Of a stretch of DNA of 64,000 nucleotides, positions 56,701 to 64,000 are shown piece after piece. The notes below the pieces were generated by a model. It saw only the letters and a list, made by a program, of their open reading frames with translations, searched no databases and was not told the DNA's origin. Location of the stretch: assembly GCF_014696825.1 (NCBI RefSeq), contig NZ_JACJQU010000002.1:310001-374000 (forward strand), read 5' to 3'. Source of the DNA: Anabaena sphaerica FACHB-251. GTDB taxonomy: Bacteria > Cyanobacteriota > Cyanobacteriia > Cyanobacteriales > Nostocaceae. The translations under genes were made by a program, and so were the position numbers. How positions within the stretch are numbered: the first letter of the stretch is position 1; the number at the start of each line of letters is the position of its first letter.

Positions 56701-59700
56701 GAGAAATTTGGCTAAACTTTTCATTTGCATAAGTAATAGTACCCTGAGAGTCGGTAATAGCCACAATTGCCGCTTGGTCTAAGGCATATTTAAAATCCGA
56801 TAATTCTTTGATAGTCCGGCGCAGTTTTTCATCTGCTTGCTTTTTGGCAGTAATATCTTTAGCAATACCGACAAAGCCGATAATTTGTTGTTTGTCGTCG
56901 TAGAGAGTTGTCACAGAAAGCAACACCGGAAACCGGGAGCCATCTTTGCGAATGTAAGTCCACTCTTGTTCGTTAGGAATTCCTTGTATAGCTGTGGTGA
57001 TAAAAACTGCCATACCCGGTGTGATATTCCTACCCCATATTTCTGAGATGTTAGCTGCTTGCTGTTGCAGTTCGTCGTGATCATGAAACTGTAGGGGACT
57101 AACTTTACCAATTACCTCTTTTGCGGTGTAGCCTAACATCTTTTCCGCAGCGGCGTTGAAGGTTTGGATGATACCTTCTGGGTTGGTGGAAATAATAGAA
57201 TAATCGATGCCATCGAAAATGGCTTGTTGCAGACTTGTGACAGCAAGTAACTCAGCTTCAGCTTGTTTACGACTGGTAATATCGCTTTCTGAACCGACCA
57301 TGCGAAGGACATTACCTGTCTCATCCCACAAAGCCTGTCTGCGATCTAGCACCCACATATAGGAGCCATCTTTGCGCTGTACTCGATATTCTTCTTGGAA
57401 GAAAGGAGTTTTGTGAGCTAGGTGATCTGCAACTGCAATCATTACCCGGTCGTAATCATCAGGATGAATCAGATTTGACCATTCTTGCAGATTAGAACCG
57501 ATTTCATCATCCGCAAATCCCCGCATTTGTTTCCAGCGAGTGGAATAGAAAACTTGATTGGCTTTGATGTTCCAATCCCAGATGCCATCATTACTACCCC
57601 GCAGTGCCAGTTCCCAGCGTTCTTGACTTTCGCGCAGTTCGGCTGTGCGTTCTTCAACTCTGATTTCTAATTCCTGGTTGAGTTGTTCGAGTGCTGTCAT
57701 TGCCTGCTGGCGCTCTAATTCTGCCCCTACTCGCGCGGCAAAGACTTGTAATATAGCGATCGCTCTAGAGGAATCTGCCAGGGGTTTATCATCTAATAAG
57801 CAAAGGCTGCCCAAAGTCTCCCCTTCGGTAGACTTTATAGCTACACCCACGTAACTCTGGGCTGCCAATTCTTTGAAACTTTCATTGGGGAAATGCTGCT
57901 GGAGGTCGCTGACACAGCAAAACGCGCCTTGTGCTATGGTCAAATTACAAGGCATCTCTTCTAACAAGCCAGAGATATTAGTTTGTAGGTTTCCGTCTGC
58001 CCAAAATGCAGATGTTTGGAAATATTCCCCGTTTTTTGTGACTATGAGGGCGCAGCGACAGTCCAAGAAGGTGGCAATATACTCCAGCAGTAAGGTGAAT
58101 AAGTCATTACCTGTGACTGCGGCTGCACCTTCAACCAGAGCCTGTAGATCAGCTTGTGCTTGTTTGCGTTCAGTAATGTCTAGGGTGACACCTTCAATAA
58201 TTACACATCCGTCTTCACGGGTGCGAACCTGACCCCGTGAGTTCATCCAGCGGATCTGCCCGGTGATGTCCCTGATGCGATACTCGTTGTCCAGATGTCC
58301 TGAACCTTGCATAGCATCCCGCATCACTTGTTCACAACGCTCTTTATCTTCAGGAGCAATGGTGGCAAAGGTATCCTGCCACGATAAAGACTGTTTGACC
58401 TGTCCAAACAGCTTTGTGGCTGATGTGGAGGTATAAGGAACTTCCACTGTGCCATCAGGGTGTATCACCAATCTATAAGCGTAGCCATCGGCAATATTTT
58501 CAGCAATGGAAGAGAGCAGTTCTTTCCGTTCTTGTAGGGCTATTTCTGCCTGTTTGCGATCGTTGATGTCGGTAATTGTGCCTACATAACCAATAATTTG
58601 TTGATTTTCTCCCCGTTCTGCTACTGCTTGACTAAAAACCCAAGTTACTAGTCCATCGGGTCTTTGGAAACGATATTCTAAACGGAAAGGTCGGTTTGCT
58701 TGGGCTGCTGTATACCATTCCTGTGCAACTTTTTCTCTGTCTTCTAGATGCAAAGCATTGATCCAACCGGTTCCCATTGCTTGTTCATAGCTAAGTCCGG
58801 TCATCTGACACCAACGCTCATTGATATAAATACAATTCCCTTGGGCATCGGTGCGGAAGATACCAACAGGAGCCGCTTCCGCTAAACTTGCATACCGTTT
58901 TTCACTCTGTCGCAGAGCTTCTTCAGTGCGGTTGCGCTCGGCTAGTTCCAATCGCAGTTGTTTGTAAATATCTGCTTGCTGGATAGCGATAGAGCAGCGA
59001 TGCTGCAAGCTGTTCACTATTTGTGTGGAAAGTTGTTGCAGGAGATTTACCTCTGACTCCTGCCAATCTCGTGGATGATCTTTTTGTGTAGCACTTAATA
59101 ATCCCCAAAGTTGCCCTTCTTGAACAATGGGTACAAGGATTTTGGCACGGGTTTGGATTTGTTCTAGTAGCTCAATGTGGCAAGGAGCTAAGTTAGCTTG
59201 ATAAATATCAGGTACAACCCGAATCCGTCCATTAATATAAGTATCTACCCAATCTGGCGCAAAACAAGGGTCGTTAATCTCTTGATTGAGGAAAGATTCG
59301 TGATTTTCAATCACTGATTCTGCAACTATCACACCACTCCAATCTTGGTGGAACTGATAGATAAAAACGCGATCGCACTGCAAAAATGTCCGCACTTTCT
59401 GGACAATGGCATTTAGTGTCTGCTGTAAGTCCAGTGAAGACCTGATACGACCAGCAATGGAACTCAATAATTTTTCCTTTTCTGCCTGGTTTGTCAATTC
59501 TGTTGTCCGTTTCTGTATCTCCTGCTCCAATTGAGTATTGCGGTTTTCCAGTAAGTCCAGCTTTTCTTTTTCTAGAGAGGAAACTTTCTGCTCCAGGGTT
59601 TCCACTAATTTGTAAAGTTCGACAGGGTTCAAGCCTTGCAGCAGTGTACTCTGAGTCACAATACCCAGTAATTGGCCATCAGCGTCTGTGACTACCACCC

Positions 59701-60484
59701 GATTTAAATGTTTTTCCTGCATCAGCGATCGCGCTTTCCACAAAGAATCATCAGGACTGACGGTAAACAGAGGGCTGCTCATCACCTCCTGGGCTGGAAT
59801 TTTCTCAAATGACAAATCTAGGGAATGGAATTGAACAATATCCCTTTCAGTAACAATACCGATAGCACGAGTCTCATCATCATCTGCCACAATTACCACT
59901 GAACTGACCTGATTTTCTGACATTAACCGGGTCAGGTCTAACACTGATGTTGTCGATGAGGTATAAACCATATTGGTAGTCATCACTTCTGACACCAGAC
60001 GCGATCGCAGTAAATCAATTGGACGCAGCATCTGACGTAGGCTTTCATGGGTGACTAACCCGATTAATTGGTCATTGTCATCGACTATGGGCAAATGACG
60101 GATGTGATGAAGTTTAAACAGGGTGAGGACGGCAAATATATCTGTAAAGTCCGATTGCCTCAATGCGATTACTGGGTAAGCCATAACATCCGCAACCGAT
60201 TTCTCCGTCAGTTGATAGCCATTGGCGCTAAGACGGACAACATCCCTTTGTGTAAAAATTCCTAAAACTTTAGTTCCATCAACCACCAGGACACAACTGG
60301 CGCGAGCTTCTGCTAGAAACCTCTCCCTATCTAAAGTGGTATCATCTGCCAAGGAACAGCTTCCCCTGGCTGCACTCATCTGCAAAATTGCCTCAGTAAA
60401 GCTTGTATCTGATGAAACCGTTAAGGGAGAGTTTATGATTACCTCCTCAAATGCAGTCATTTCCTGTAAAGGGACTAAAACCAT
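53726..60484 (-). CDS. giant hybrid kinase: 4 CBS, bilin-type GAF, 8 PAS, GAF, HisKA-HATPase, 2 REC
   Basis: 2252 residues. Four CBS domains (about 10-290; HIRHLPIVDDNDQLIGLVTHE is a good example) precede a coiled coil (about 295-340). A cyanobacteriochrome-type GAF follows, with a DPCF cysteine (Cys407) and a CHIELL cysteine (Cys435), the two-Cys pattern of blue/green or similar sensors. Then come two PAS, a plain GAF, six more PAS, HisKA (H-box MSHELRTPLNAI, His about 1755) and a complete HATPase (NLLNNAVKFTP, DTGIGI, GTGLGLAL). Two receivers finish it (phospho-acceptors about Asp2044 and Asp2183). No transmembrane helix is visible. CBS domains may sense adenylates. The operon's second gene is a REC-kinase. 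Confidence 0.93.
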   Translation of the reverse strand: MVLVPLQEMTAFEEVIINSPLTVSSDTSFTEAILQMSAARGSCSLADDTTLDRERFLAEARASCVLVVDGTKVLGIFTQRDVVRLSANGYQLTEKSVADVMAYPVIALRQSDFTDIFAVLTLFKLHHIRHLPIVDDNDQLIGLVTHESLRQMLRPIDLLRSRLVSEVMTTNMVYTSSTTSVLDLTRLMSENQVSSVVIVADDDETRAIGIVTERDIVQFHSLDLSFEKIPAQEVMSSPLFTVSPDDSLWKARSLMQEKHLNRVVVTDADGQLLGIVTQSTLLQGLNPVELYKLVETLEQKVSSLEKEKLDLLENRNTQLEQEIQKRTTELTNQAEKEKLLSSIAGRIRSSLDLQQTLNAIVQKVRTFLQCDRVFIYQFHQDWSGVIVAESVIENHESFLNQEINDPCFAPDWVDTYINGRIRVVPDIYQANLAPCHIELLEQIQTRAKILVPIVQEGQLWGLLSATQKDHPRDWQESEVNLLQQLSTQIVNSLQHRCSIAIQQADIYKQLRLELAERNRTEEALRQSEKRYASLAEAAPVGIFRTDAQGNCIYINERWCQMTGLSYEQAMGTGWINALHLEDREKVAQEWYTAAQANRPFRLEYRFQRPDGLVTWVFSQAVAERGENQQIIGYVGTITDINDRKQAEIALQERKELLSSIAENIADGYAYRLVIHPDGTVEVPYTSTSATKLFGQVKQSLSWQDTFATIAPEDKERCEQVMRDAMQGSGHLDNEYRIRDITGQIRWMNSRGQVRTREDGCVIIEGVTLDITERKQAQADLQALVEGAAAVTGNDLFTLLLEYIATFLDCRCALIVTKNGEYFQTSAFWADGNLQTNISGLLEEMPCNLTIAQGAFCCVSDLQQHFPNESFKELAAQSYVGVAIKSTEGETLGSLCLLDDKPLADSSRAIAILQVFAARVGAELERQQAMTALEQLNQELEIRVEERTAELRESQERWELALRGSNDGIWDWNIKANQVFYSTRWKQMRGFADDEIGSNLQEWSNLIHPDDYDRVMIAVADHLAHKTPFFQEEYRVQRKDGSYMWVLDRRQALWDETGNVLRMVGSESDITSRKQAEAELLAVTSLQQAIFDGIDYSIISTNPEGIIQTFNAAAEKMLGYTAKEVIGKVSPLQFHDHDELQQQAANISEIWGRNITPGMAVFITTAIQGIPNEQEWTYIRKDGSRFPVLLSVTTLYDDKQQIIGFVGIAKDITAKKQADEKLRRTIKELSDFKYALDQAAIVAITDSQGTITYANEKFSQISQYSQDELIGQTHKLVNSGYHSREFFAELWSTISSGNVWRGEIQNCSKDGSFYWVDTTIVPFVNDQGQPVQYLSIRTDITDRKQAEIALQESQRFAQSIADSSPNILYIHDLTTGHNLYINRELTSILGYTPGDLARMGSQVLQQLLHPEDLVAYFAHQQQLQAATDDEILEIEYRVRNINATWRWLSARDAVFKRNSEGRAIQYIGVAQDITERKDASEALEKYAREVEDLYNNAPCGYYSLDSEGIITGINNTQLQWLGYTREEMVGQKYINFLTEQGCQIFHENYPKFKEIGFVKDLEFSLIRKDGTVLPVLINATAVNSADGTYLHSLSTVFDITDRREAEKKLKHQLAVIEAAVDGIAILENNIFTYVNQAHLQLFGYENSEELLGKTWQELYSLEESSRFEQEVFPVLMQQHHWQGEATATRKDGSTFTEGLSLTLTEGGNLISVCRDITDVKKAEQELRTINERLTLTNAELERATRLKDEFLANMSHELRTPLNAILGMSEGLQEEVFGVINQGQQKAIATIERSGRHLLELINDILDLSKIESGKLELQLTSVPVKNLADSSLPFIRQQAIKKNIHLTVGIPDTLGEIVVDELRICQVLINLLNNAVKFTPEGGNVRLEIELEGSYLVISVIDTGIGIAPDDASKLFKPFVQVDTKLSRQYSGTGLGLALVRRLVELHDGTVGVTSEIGQGSRFTVKLPYRQSSTPDLLPHPAVFPQCSLAPENRKVLIIEDTPTAAEQVTRYLDQIGMEGVVYPQGEGAIAQILAHQPALIILDIQLPHRSGWEVLAQIKAHAETQTIPVIIVSVVDERSRGLELGAAEYLIKPIIRQQLHQVINQLRQPPTAATHLESITVEEELPPTQQQPLILIAEDNEANIDTVSNYLESRGYHLLVAGNGLEAIDLAKTHAPDLILMDVQMPLMDGLEAIRLIRADDDIANIPIIALTGLAMPNDHERCLQAGANEYLAKPVRLKQLTKMIQNLLNK

Positions 60485-60548
60485 AAATAATAGCCATCAA
60501 TTAAAGATACTGTTATTACTGAGAGAATGAAGTATTATTAAAATCATA

Positions 60549-60669
60549 AGTAAGTGGGCGTTAAAAATTGTCGTTATGACAAGGTAAGAGGGAACGGGGA
60601 ACGGGGAAGAGGGTTTTGGTGAATTTACTTTTTGTTACATACTCCGGTTTTTTCCCACCGACTTACTTA
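60549..60669. repeat. inverted-repeat block with aagtaagt ends
   Basis: The ends aagtaagtgggcg and cccaccgacttactt are imperfect inverse copies about 120 bases apart, and a ggaacgggga tandem lies inside. It is one of several small elements in the window. The rest of 60485-60960 shows no convincing gene. Confidence 0.4.
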
Positions 60670-60960
60670 AATGACTAGCACCATGATGAATATACGTTAC
60701 AAGTTTACAAGCAAGGATAAAACTTCCAGCCATAGGTATAACCTGATTTTAAATGAACCTTACTATGTTTCCCATTTACAAAGAAGAAACTGTTATTTGC
60801 CAAAAAAAATCTGTAGGGGTCAGTCTCCCATATGTAAAAATTTAGTCAAATCTTTAATAATGAACAATCAGAAATTAATATTTTAATAAATTTGCAAAAC
60901 TTTACCAACTCATAGGCAATTGATCTGCAAAAATTATCTAAGTATAAAGTAAGTATAGTT

Positions 60961-61965
60961 ATGACAAAAACAGCACTTATTACAGGCATTACAGGTCAAG
61001 ATGGCTACTATCTTGGCCATTTGCTTCTCAATCAAAATTACCGAGTTGTCGGCTTGGTATCTCCACACCGACAACCTAACCTGTCAAAATTGGGAAGTTT
61101 GGCAGATAAAGTAGAAATTTACACCGTTGATTTAAGAGATAGTGCGGCTTTATTAACTGCTGTCGAACAACTACAACCGCAGGAAATTTACAATTTAGCT
61201 GCACCTAGTTTCGTTCCCGATTCTTGGGATGATCCTCTGGGAACCCTTGATTTGATCACAGGTACGGCTACCAGATTATTAAACGCAGTTCGGCAAGTTG
61301 GTTTATCTACAAGGTTCTATCAAGCCAGCAGTTCGGAAATGTTTGGTGATGTGACTACTGCTCCCCAGGATGAAGAAACCACCTTCCGTCCCAAAAATCC
61401 TTATGCAGCAGCAAAATTACACGCTCACTGGACGATGGTACATCACCGACAGCGTTATGGTCTATTCGCTTGTAGTGGTATTTTATATAACCATGAATCG
61501 CCTTTACGTCCTCCTCAGTTTGTGACACGGAAAGTTTCTCTAGCCGTAGCATCGATTAAATTGGGTTTAGCTCAAACCTTAGAAATGGGTAACTTAGATG
61601 CCAAACGTGATTGGGGTTTTGCGGGAGATCACGTAGATGCTATGTGGCGAATGCTGCAAGCTGATGAGCCGGAAGAATACGTAATTGGTACAGGTAAACT
61701 CCACAGCGTCCGGGAATTAATCGCCACAGCATTTGATTCTGTAGGACTGGACTGGGAAAAATATGTAATTGTTAATACTAATTTATTACGAGCGGACGAA
61801 CACTTTCAACTTGTAGCTAACCCCAGTAAGGCCAAAAAGAATCTGGGATGGGAACCTCACGTTAGTTTTGAGCAACTTTTAGGAAACATGGTAAAAAGCG
61901 ATTTGGAGCAGTTACAAAGTGGTAAAGTTACACCATTTGGGGTGTCGGGAACAGGTAATCGGTAA
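60961..61965 (+). CDS. gmd: GDP-mannose 4,6-dehydratase
   Basis: 334 residues of the extended SDR type. ALITGITGQDGYYLGHLLL (about 4-22) is the NADP-binding start typical of Gmd; the catalytic triad is visible in YQASSSEMFGD and NPYAAAKLHAHW (YxxxK). NHESPLRPPQFVTRKVSLAVASIKLG and LEMGNLDAKRDWGFAGDHVDAMW are the usual sugar-nucleotide segments. It makes GDP-4-keto-6-deoxymannose for fucose, rhamnose or related sugars in O-antigen or exopolysaccharide. The next gene is a glycosyltransferase in the same direction, so the pair is likely one unit. Confidence 0.93.
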   Translation: MTKTALITGITGQDGYYLGHLLLNQNYRVVGLVSPHRQPNLSKLGSLADKVEIYTVDLRDSAALLTAVEQLQPQEIYNLAAPSFVPDSWDDPLGTLDLITGTATRLLNAVRQVGLSTRFYQASSSEMFGDVTTAPQDEETTFRPKNPYAAAKLHAHWTMVHHRQRYGLFACSGILYNHESPLRPPQFVTRKVSLAVASIKLGLAQTLEMGNLDAKRDWGFAGDHVDAMWRMLQADEPEEYVIGTGKLHSVRELIATAFDSVGLDWEKYVIVNTNLLRADEHFQLVANPSKAKKNLGWEPHVSFEQLLGNMVKSDLEQLQSGKVTPFGVSGTGNR

Positions 61966-62034
61966 TTGTTATTTCCAGTCCCTAGTCCCTAACTAGCAAA
62001 TTACGTTACATATTCAAAAACGCTAATTAATCAA

Positions 62035-63180
62035 GTGGCAGCTAATCATCTATTTGTGTTCTTAGAAATTTTTAGCCTTGAAGGTGGGATTCAATCCTAT
62101 GTTAAGGATATTTTTCGCGCCTATCAGGGATTAAACGAAACCGGCAAAGCGGATGTGTTTTTGTTGCGGGATAGTCCTGATTGTGTTAATCCTTTTGCAT
62201 CAGAAAATTTAAAATTTCATTATTTTAAAAGCGACTCTCCCCAAATAGGCAGAGTTAAAATGGCTTTAGCTTTACTTCGATATCTGCTGCAAAAACGACC
62301 GCAACAGGTTTTCTGTGGTCACATTAAGTTAGCAGGACTCATACAAACCTTTTGTCAGCTTTTGGGCATTCCCTATACTGTACTCACCTATGGTAAAGAA
62401 GTCTGGGAACCGCTTAAAAATCAAGAAAGACGAGCTTTAGCTTCAGCTTCTGGAATTTGGACAATTAGCCGCTATAGTCGAGATCAAGCTTGTGCTGCTA
62501 ATGGAATCGACCCGAAAAAGGTACAGATGCTACCTTGTGCTATCGATGGGGATAAATTTACTCCGGGAGATAAAGCACCGGAACTGGTTGAGAAATATGG
62601 CTTGAATAATGCCAAGGTATTAATGACAGTAGCGCGGTTGTGGTCTGGGGATATTTACAAGGGTGTGGATGTAACAATTAGAGCCTTACCGCAAATTATC
62701 CAGGTGTTTCCAGAGGTAAAATATTTGGTGATTGGTCGAGGAGATGACCAACCAAGATTAGCGCAGTTAGCAAAAGATTTAGGTGTGAGCGATCGCGTCA
62801 TTTTTGCCGGTTTTGTGCCTACAGAAGCATTAATGTTACACTATCGTTTAGCAGATGCCTATATTATGCCTTCTCAAGAAGGTTTTGGTATCGTTTATCT
62901 AGAAGCAATGGCCTGTGGTATACCAGTGTTATCTGGTGATGATGATGGCTCGGCTGATCCCTTGCAAGATGGTAAACTAGGATGGAGAGTACCACACCGC
63001 AACCCCGATGCAGTCGCAGCAGCTTGTATAGAAATTCTCCAGGGTAATGATCAACGTTGTGATGGTAAATGGTTGCGAGAACAAGCGATCGCTATATTTG
63101 GCATAGAAGCATTTCAACAACGCCTACAACAAATGCTCCAATCATCAGGAGTCAGGAGTCAGGAGTCAGAAGAAAGATAA
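62035..63180 (+). CDS. family 4 glycosyltransferase
   Basis: 381 residues from a GTG start; the frame has no upstream ATG. N-terminal half: LFVFLEIFSLEGGIQSYVKDIFRAY (about 6-30, GG-loop). C-terminal half: VLMTVARLWSGDIYKGVDVTIRAL (about 195-218), YLVIGRGDDQPRLAQLAKDLGVSDRVIFAGFV and ADAYIMPSQEGFGIVYLEAMACGIPVLSGD, the GT4 signature with the E-x7-E acids. Acceptor and donor are unknown, but the adjacent gmd suggests a GDP-6-deoxysugar or mannose-type donor. The end of the frame runs into a caggagtcagg repeat, so the last few residues may be poorly conserved. Confidence 0.9.
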   Translation: MAANHLFVFLEIFSLEGGIQSYVKDIFRAYQGLNETGKADVFLLRDSPDCVNPFASENLKFHYFKSDSPQIGRVKMALALLRYLLQKRPQQVFCGHIKLAGLIQTFCQLLGIPYTVLTYGKEVWEPLKNQERRALASASGIWTISRYSRDQACAANGIDPKKVQMLPCAIDGDKFTPGDKAPELVEKYGLNNAKVLMTVARLWSGDIYKGVDVTIRALPQIIQVFPEVKYLVIGRGDDQPRLAQLAKDLGVSDRVIFAGFVPTEALMLHYRLADAYIMPSQEGFGIVYLEAMACGIPVLSGDDDGSADPLQDGKLGWRVPHRNPDAVAAACIEILQGNDQRCDGKWLREQAIAIFGIEAFQQRLQQMLQSSGVRSQESEER

Positions 63181-63258
63181 ACATTACCTATTACCTATTC
63201 CCTATGACCAGAGATAACTGATAACTAAAATAAAACTAGAGTAGAAAAAATTTGCGAA

Positions 63259-63630
63259 ATGAGCCTTAATAACTTCCAACTGAATCTTGATAAACTCCGT
63301 CCTTGGCTGACTCTGTTAGCGGTGGCTTGGTTATTAGCATCATTAGGCTTAGGCTGGTTAGTGAATTCTTTACTAATTATTTTTGGGCTGTTGTTAATAA
63401 TACCAGTTATAGCATTCTTCGGATTTCGCTGGTGGCTACAAGGCAACTTAGTTATTGATAAGTGTCCCGTCTGTGGATTTGAATCAACAGGTTTAAATAA
63501 TAGCCAATTGCAGTGTCAAAATTGCGGAGAAAAGCTAGTAGTAAAAAATAGTCAATTTAGCCGCTTCGCGCCAGAAGGTACAATTGATGTGACAGCAATT
63601 GAAGTCCCAGTCAAATCATTGGAAGAATGA
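63259..63630 (+). CDS. small membrane protein with C-terminal zinc ribbon
   Basis: 123 residues. Two hydrophobic helices (about 16-32 and 35-53) are followed by a cytoplasmic part with Cys-x2-Cys pairs (DKCPVCGFE and LQCQNCGEKL) that look like a small zinc ribbon, and a short tail (DVTAIEVPVKSLEE). I recognise the type as common in cyanobacteria but not a function. It starts about 80 bases after the glycosyltransferase gene and may be in the same transcript. Confidence 0.7.
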   Translation: MSLNNFQLNLDKLRPWLTLLAVAWLLASLGLGWLVNSLLIIFGLLLIIPVIAFFGFRWWLQGNLVIDKCPVCGFESTGLNNSQLQCQNCGEKLVVKNSQFSRFAPEGTIDVTAIEVPVKSLEE

Positions 63631-63741
63631 ACTAACATTACAGCAGGAGTCAGGAGTTAAAGCCCTTTAAGCTTTTCCCTTACCCAAGTTACAACTTCCA
63701 GGCTCAAAGCCTAATTTAGCTATTGAAAACGGAGGTTTGAA

Positions 63742-64000
63742 ATGACAATTACCCTCAATCATACCATAGTACCTGCACGGGACAAGGAAGCAGCAGCAAG
63801 TTTCTTTGCGGAAATTTTTGGACTAAAAGTTGAGTCTCCTATTGGTCACTTTGCTGCTGTTCATGTTAACGATAAGCTAACTTTAGATTTTGCTGATAGA
63901 GAAGATTTTGAATCACATCATTATGCTTTCCATGTCAGTGAACAAGAATTTGATGAAATTTTTGCACGGGTAAAACAAGCAGGTTTAGAATACAGTAGCG
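63742..64000 (+). CDS. VOC (glyoxalase/bleomycin-resistance fold) protein, cut by the window edge
   Basis: The ATG at 63742 follows a good GGAGGT. The first 86 codons read MTITLNHTIVPARDKEAAASFF, FGLKVESPIGHFAAVHVND and HHYAFHVSEQEFDEIFARV, the N-terminal paired beta-alpha-beta-beta-beta module of VOC proteins, with a His near residue 7 in the usual metal position. Only the first half is present, so the reaction cannot be assigned. Confidence 0.8.
   Translation, partial: MTITLNHTIVPARDKEAAASFFAEIFGLKVESPIGHFAAVHVNDKLTLDFADREDFESHHYAFHVSEQEFDEIFARVKQAGLEYSS

Noticed and set aside
60671-60886. 71-codon plus-strand frame upstream of gmd
   Set aside because: No ribosome site, unusual composition, no recognised similarity.

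Overview
The window comes from a filamentous, probably heterocyst-forming (Nostocales-type) cyanobacterium. It is AT-rich and carries many GCGATCGC (HIP1) octamers. Intergenic spaces hold tandem heptamer/nonamer tracts and small palindromic repeats typical of Nostoc/Anabaena relatives. Telling genes include a membrane-anchored phycobilisome linker (CpcL type), a Cph2-like phytochrome, a cyanobacteriochrome-containing giant kinase, a rubrerythrin of the RbrA type, PEP-CTERM export signals, two Uma2 nucleases and a PGM1-related peptide ligase. No rRNA, tRNA or CRISPR array was recognised. The whole window looks chromosomal.

Layout. 1-1211: remains of a MoxR / inactive-STAND locus, broken by an in-frame stop. 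1458-4862: a small ORF, tRNA t6A synthesis (Sua5/TsaC), a kinase-like protein with degenerate ATPase motifs, a GNAT acetyltransferase and a repeat-filled gap. 4943-9757 (all minus): secF, secD, pdhB and ddl, with repeat tracts between them. 9848-10260: a roughly 410-bp element bounded by near-perfect terminal inverted repeats. 10280-15073: a Cph2-like GAF-PHY-GGDEF-EAL protein with a second, C-terminal bilin GAF domain. 15430-17692: YebC and a sugar-binding lipoprotein. 17808-19713: a two-gene AAA15 ATPase plus RloB (TOPRIM-like) unit, the best defence-system candidate. 19703-22553: Uma2, dapL and a PEP-CTERM protein. 22850-27375: an antiporter remnant, then a plus-strand cluster of glycosyltransferase, two TVP38/TMEM64 paralogues and a mercuric-reductase-like flavoprotein. 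27631-35889: SDR, ATP-grasp ligase, FluC/CrcB, HtpX, Uma2 and a pentapeptide protein with an Ala/Val-rich membrane block. 36115-42038: sucrase/ferredoxin-like protein, Mut7-C, ROK kinase, a DEAD-box helicase with altered motif III, and a decayed holA copy. 42252-49600: an unrecognised coiled-coil protein, CpcL, a double-RCK channel-like protein, an internally deleted TnpB, a transaldolase-family enzyme and a possible small-RNA locus. 49599-60484: MFS transporter, rubrerythrin, and a two-gene signalling operon led by a 2252-residue CBS/GAF/PAS hybrid kinase. 60961-64000: GDP-mannose dehydratase, GT4 glycosyltransferase, a zinc-ribbon membrane protein and the start of a VOC protein.

How the genes work together. 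Light and second-messenger signalling is prominent: the Cph2-like protein can in principle both make and break c-di-GMP, while the giant kinase joins CBS, bilin-GAF and PAS sensing to two receiver domains and a co-transcribed REC-histidine kinase. Housekeeping units are protein export (SecDF), acetyl-CoA supply (PdhB), cell wall and lysine precursors (Ddl, DapL) and sugar-nucleotide/glycan synthesis at the right edge. Genome decay and repeat activity are conspicuous: at least five broken genes (MoxR region, Na+/Ca2+ antiporter, holA, Uma2, tnpB) and several families of short inverted-repeat elements.
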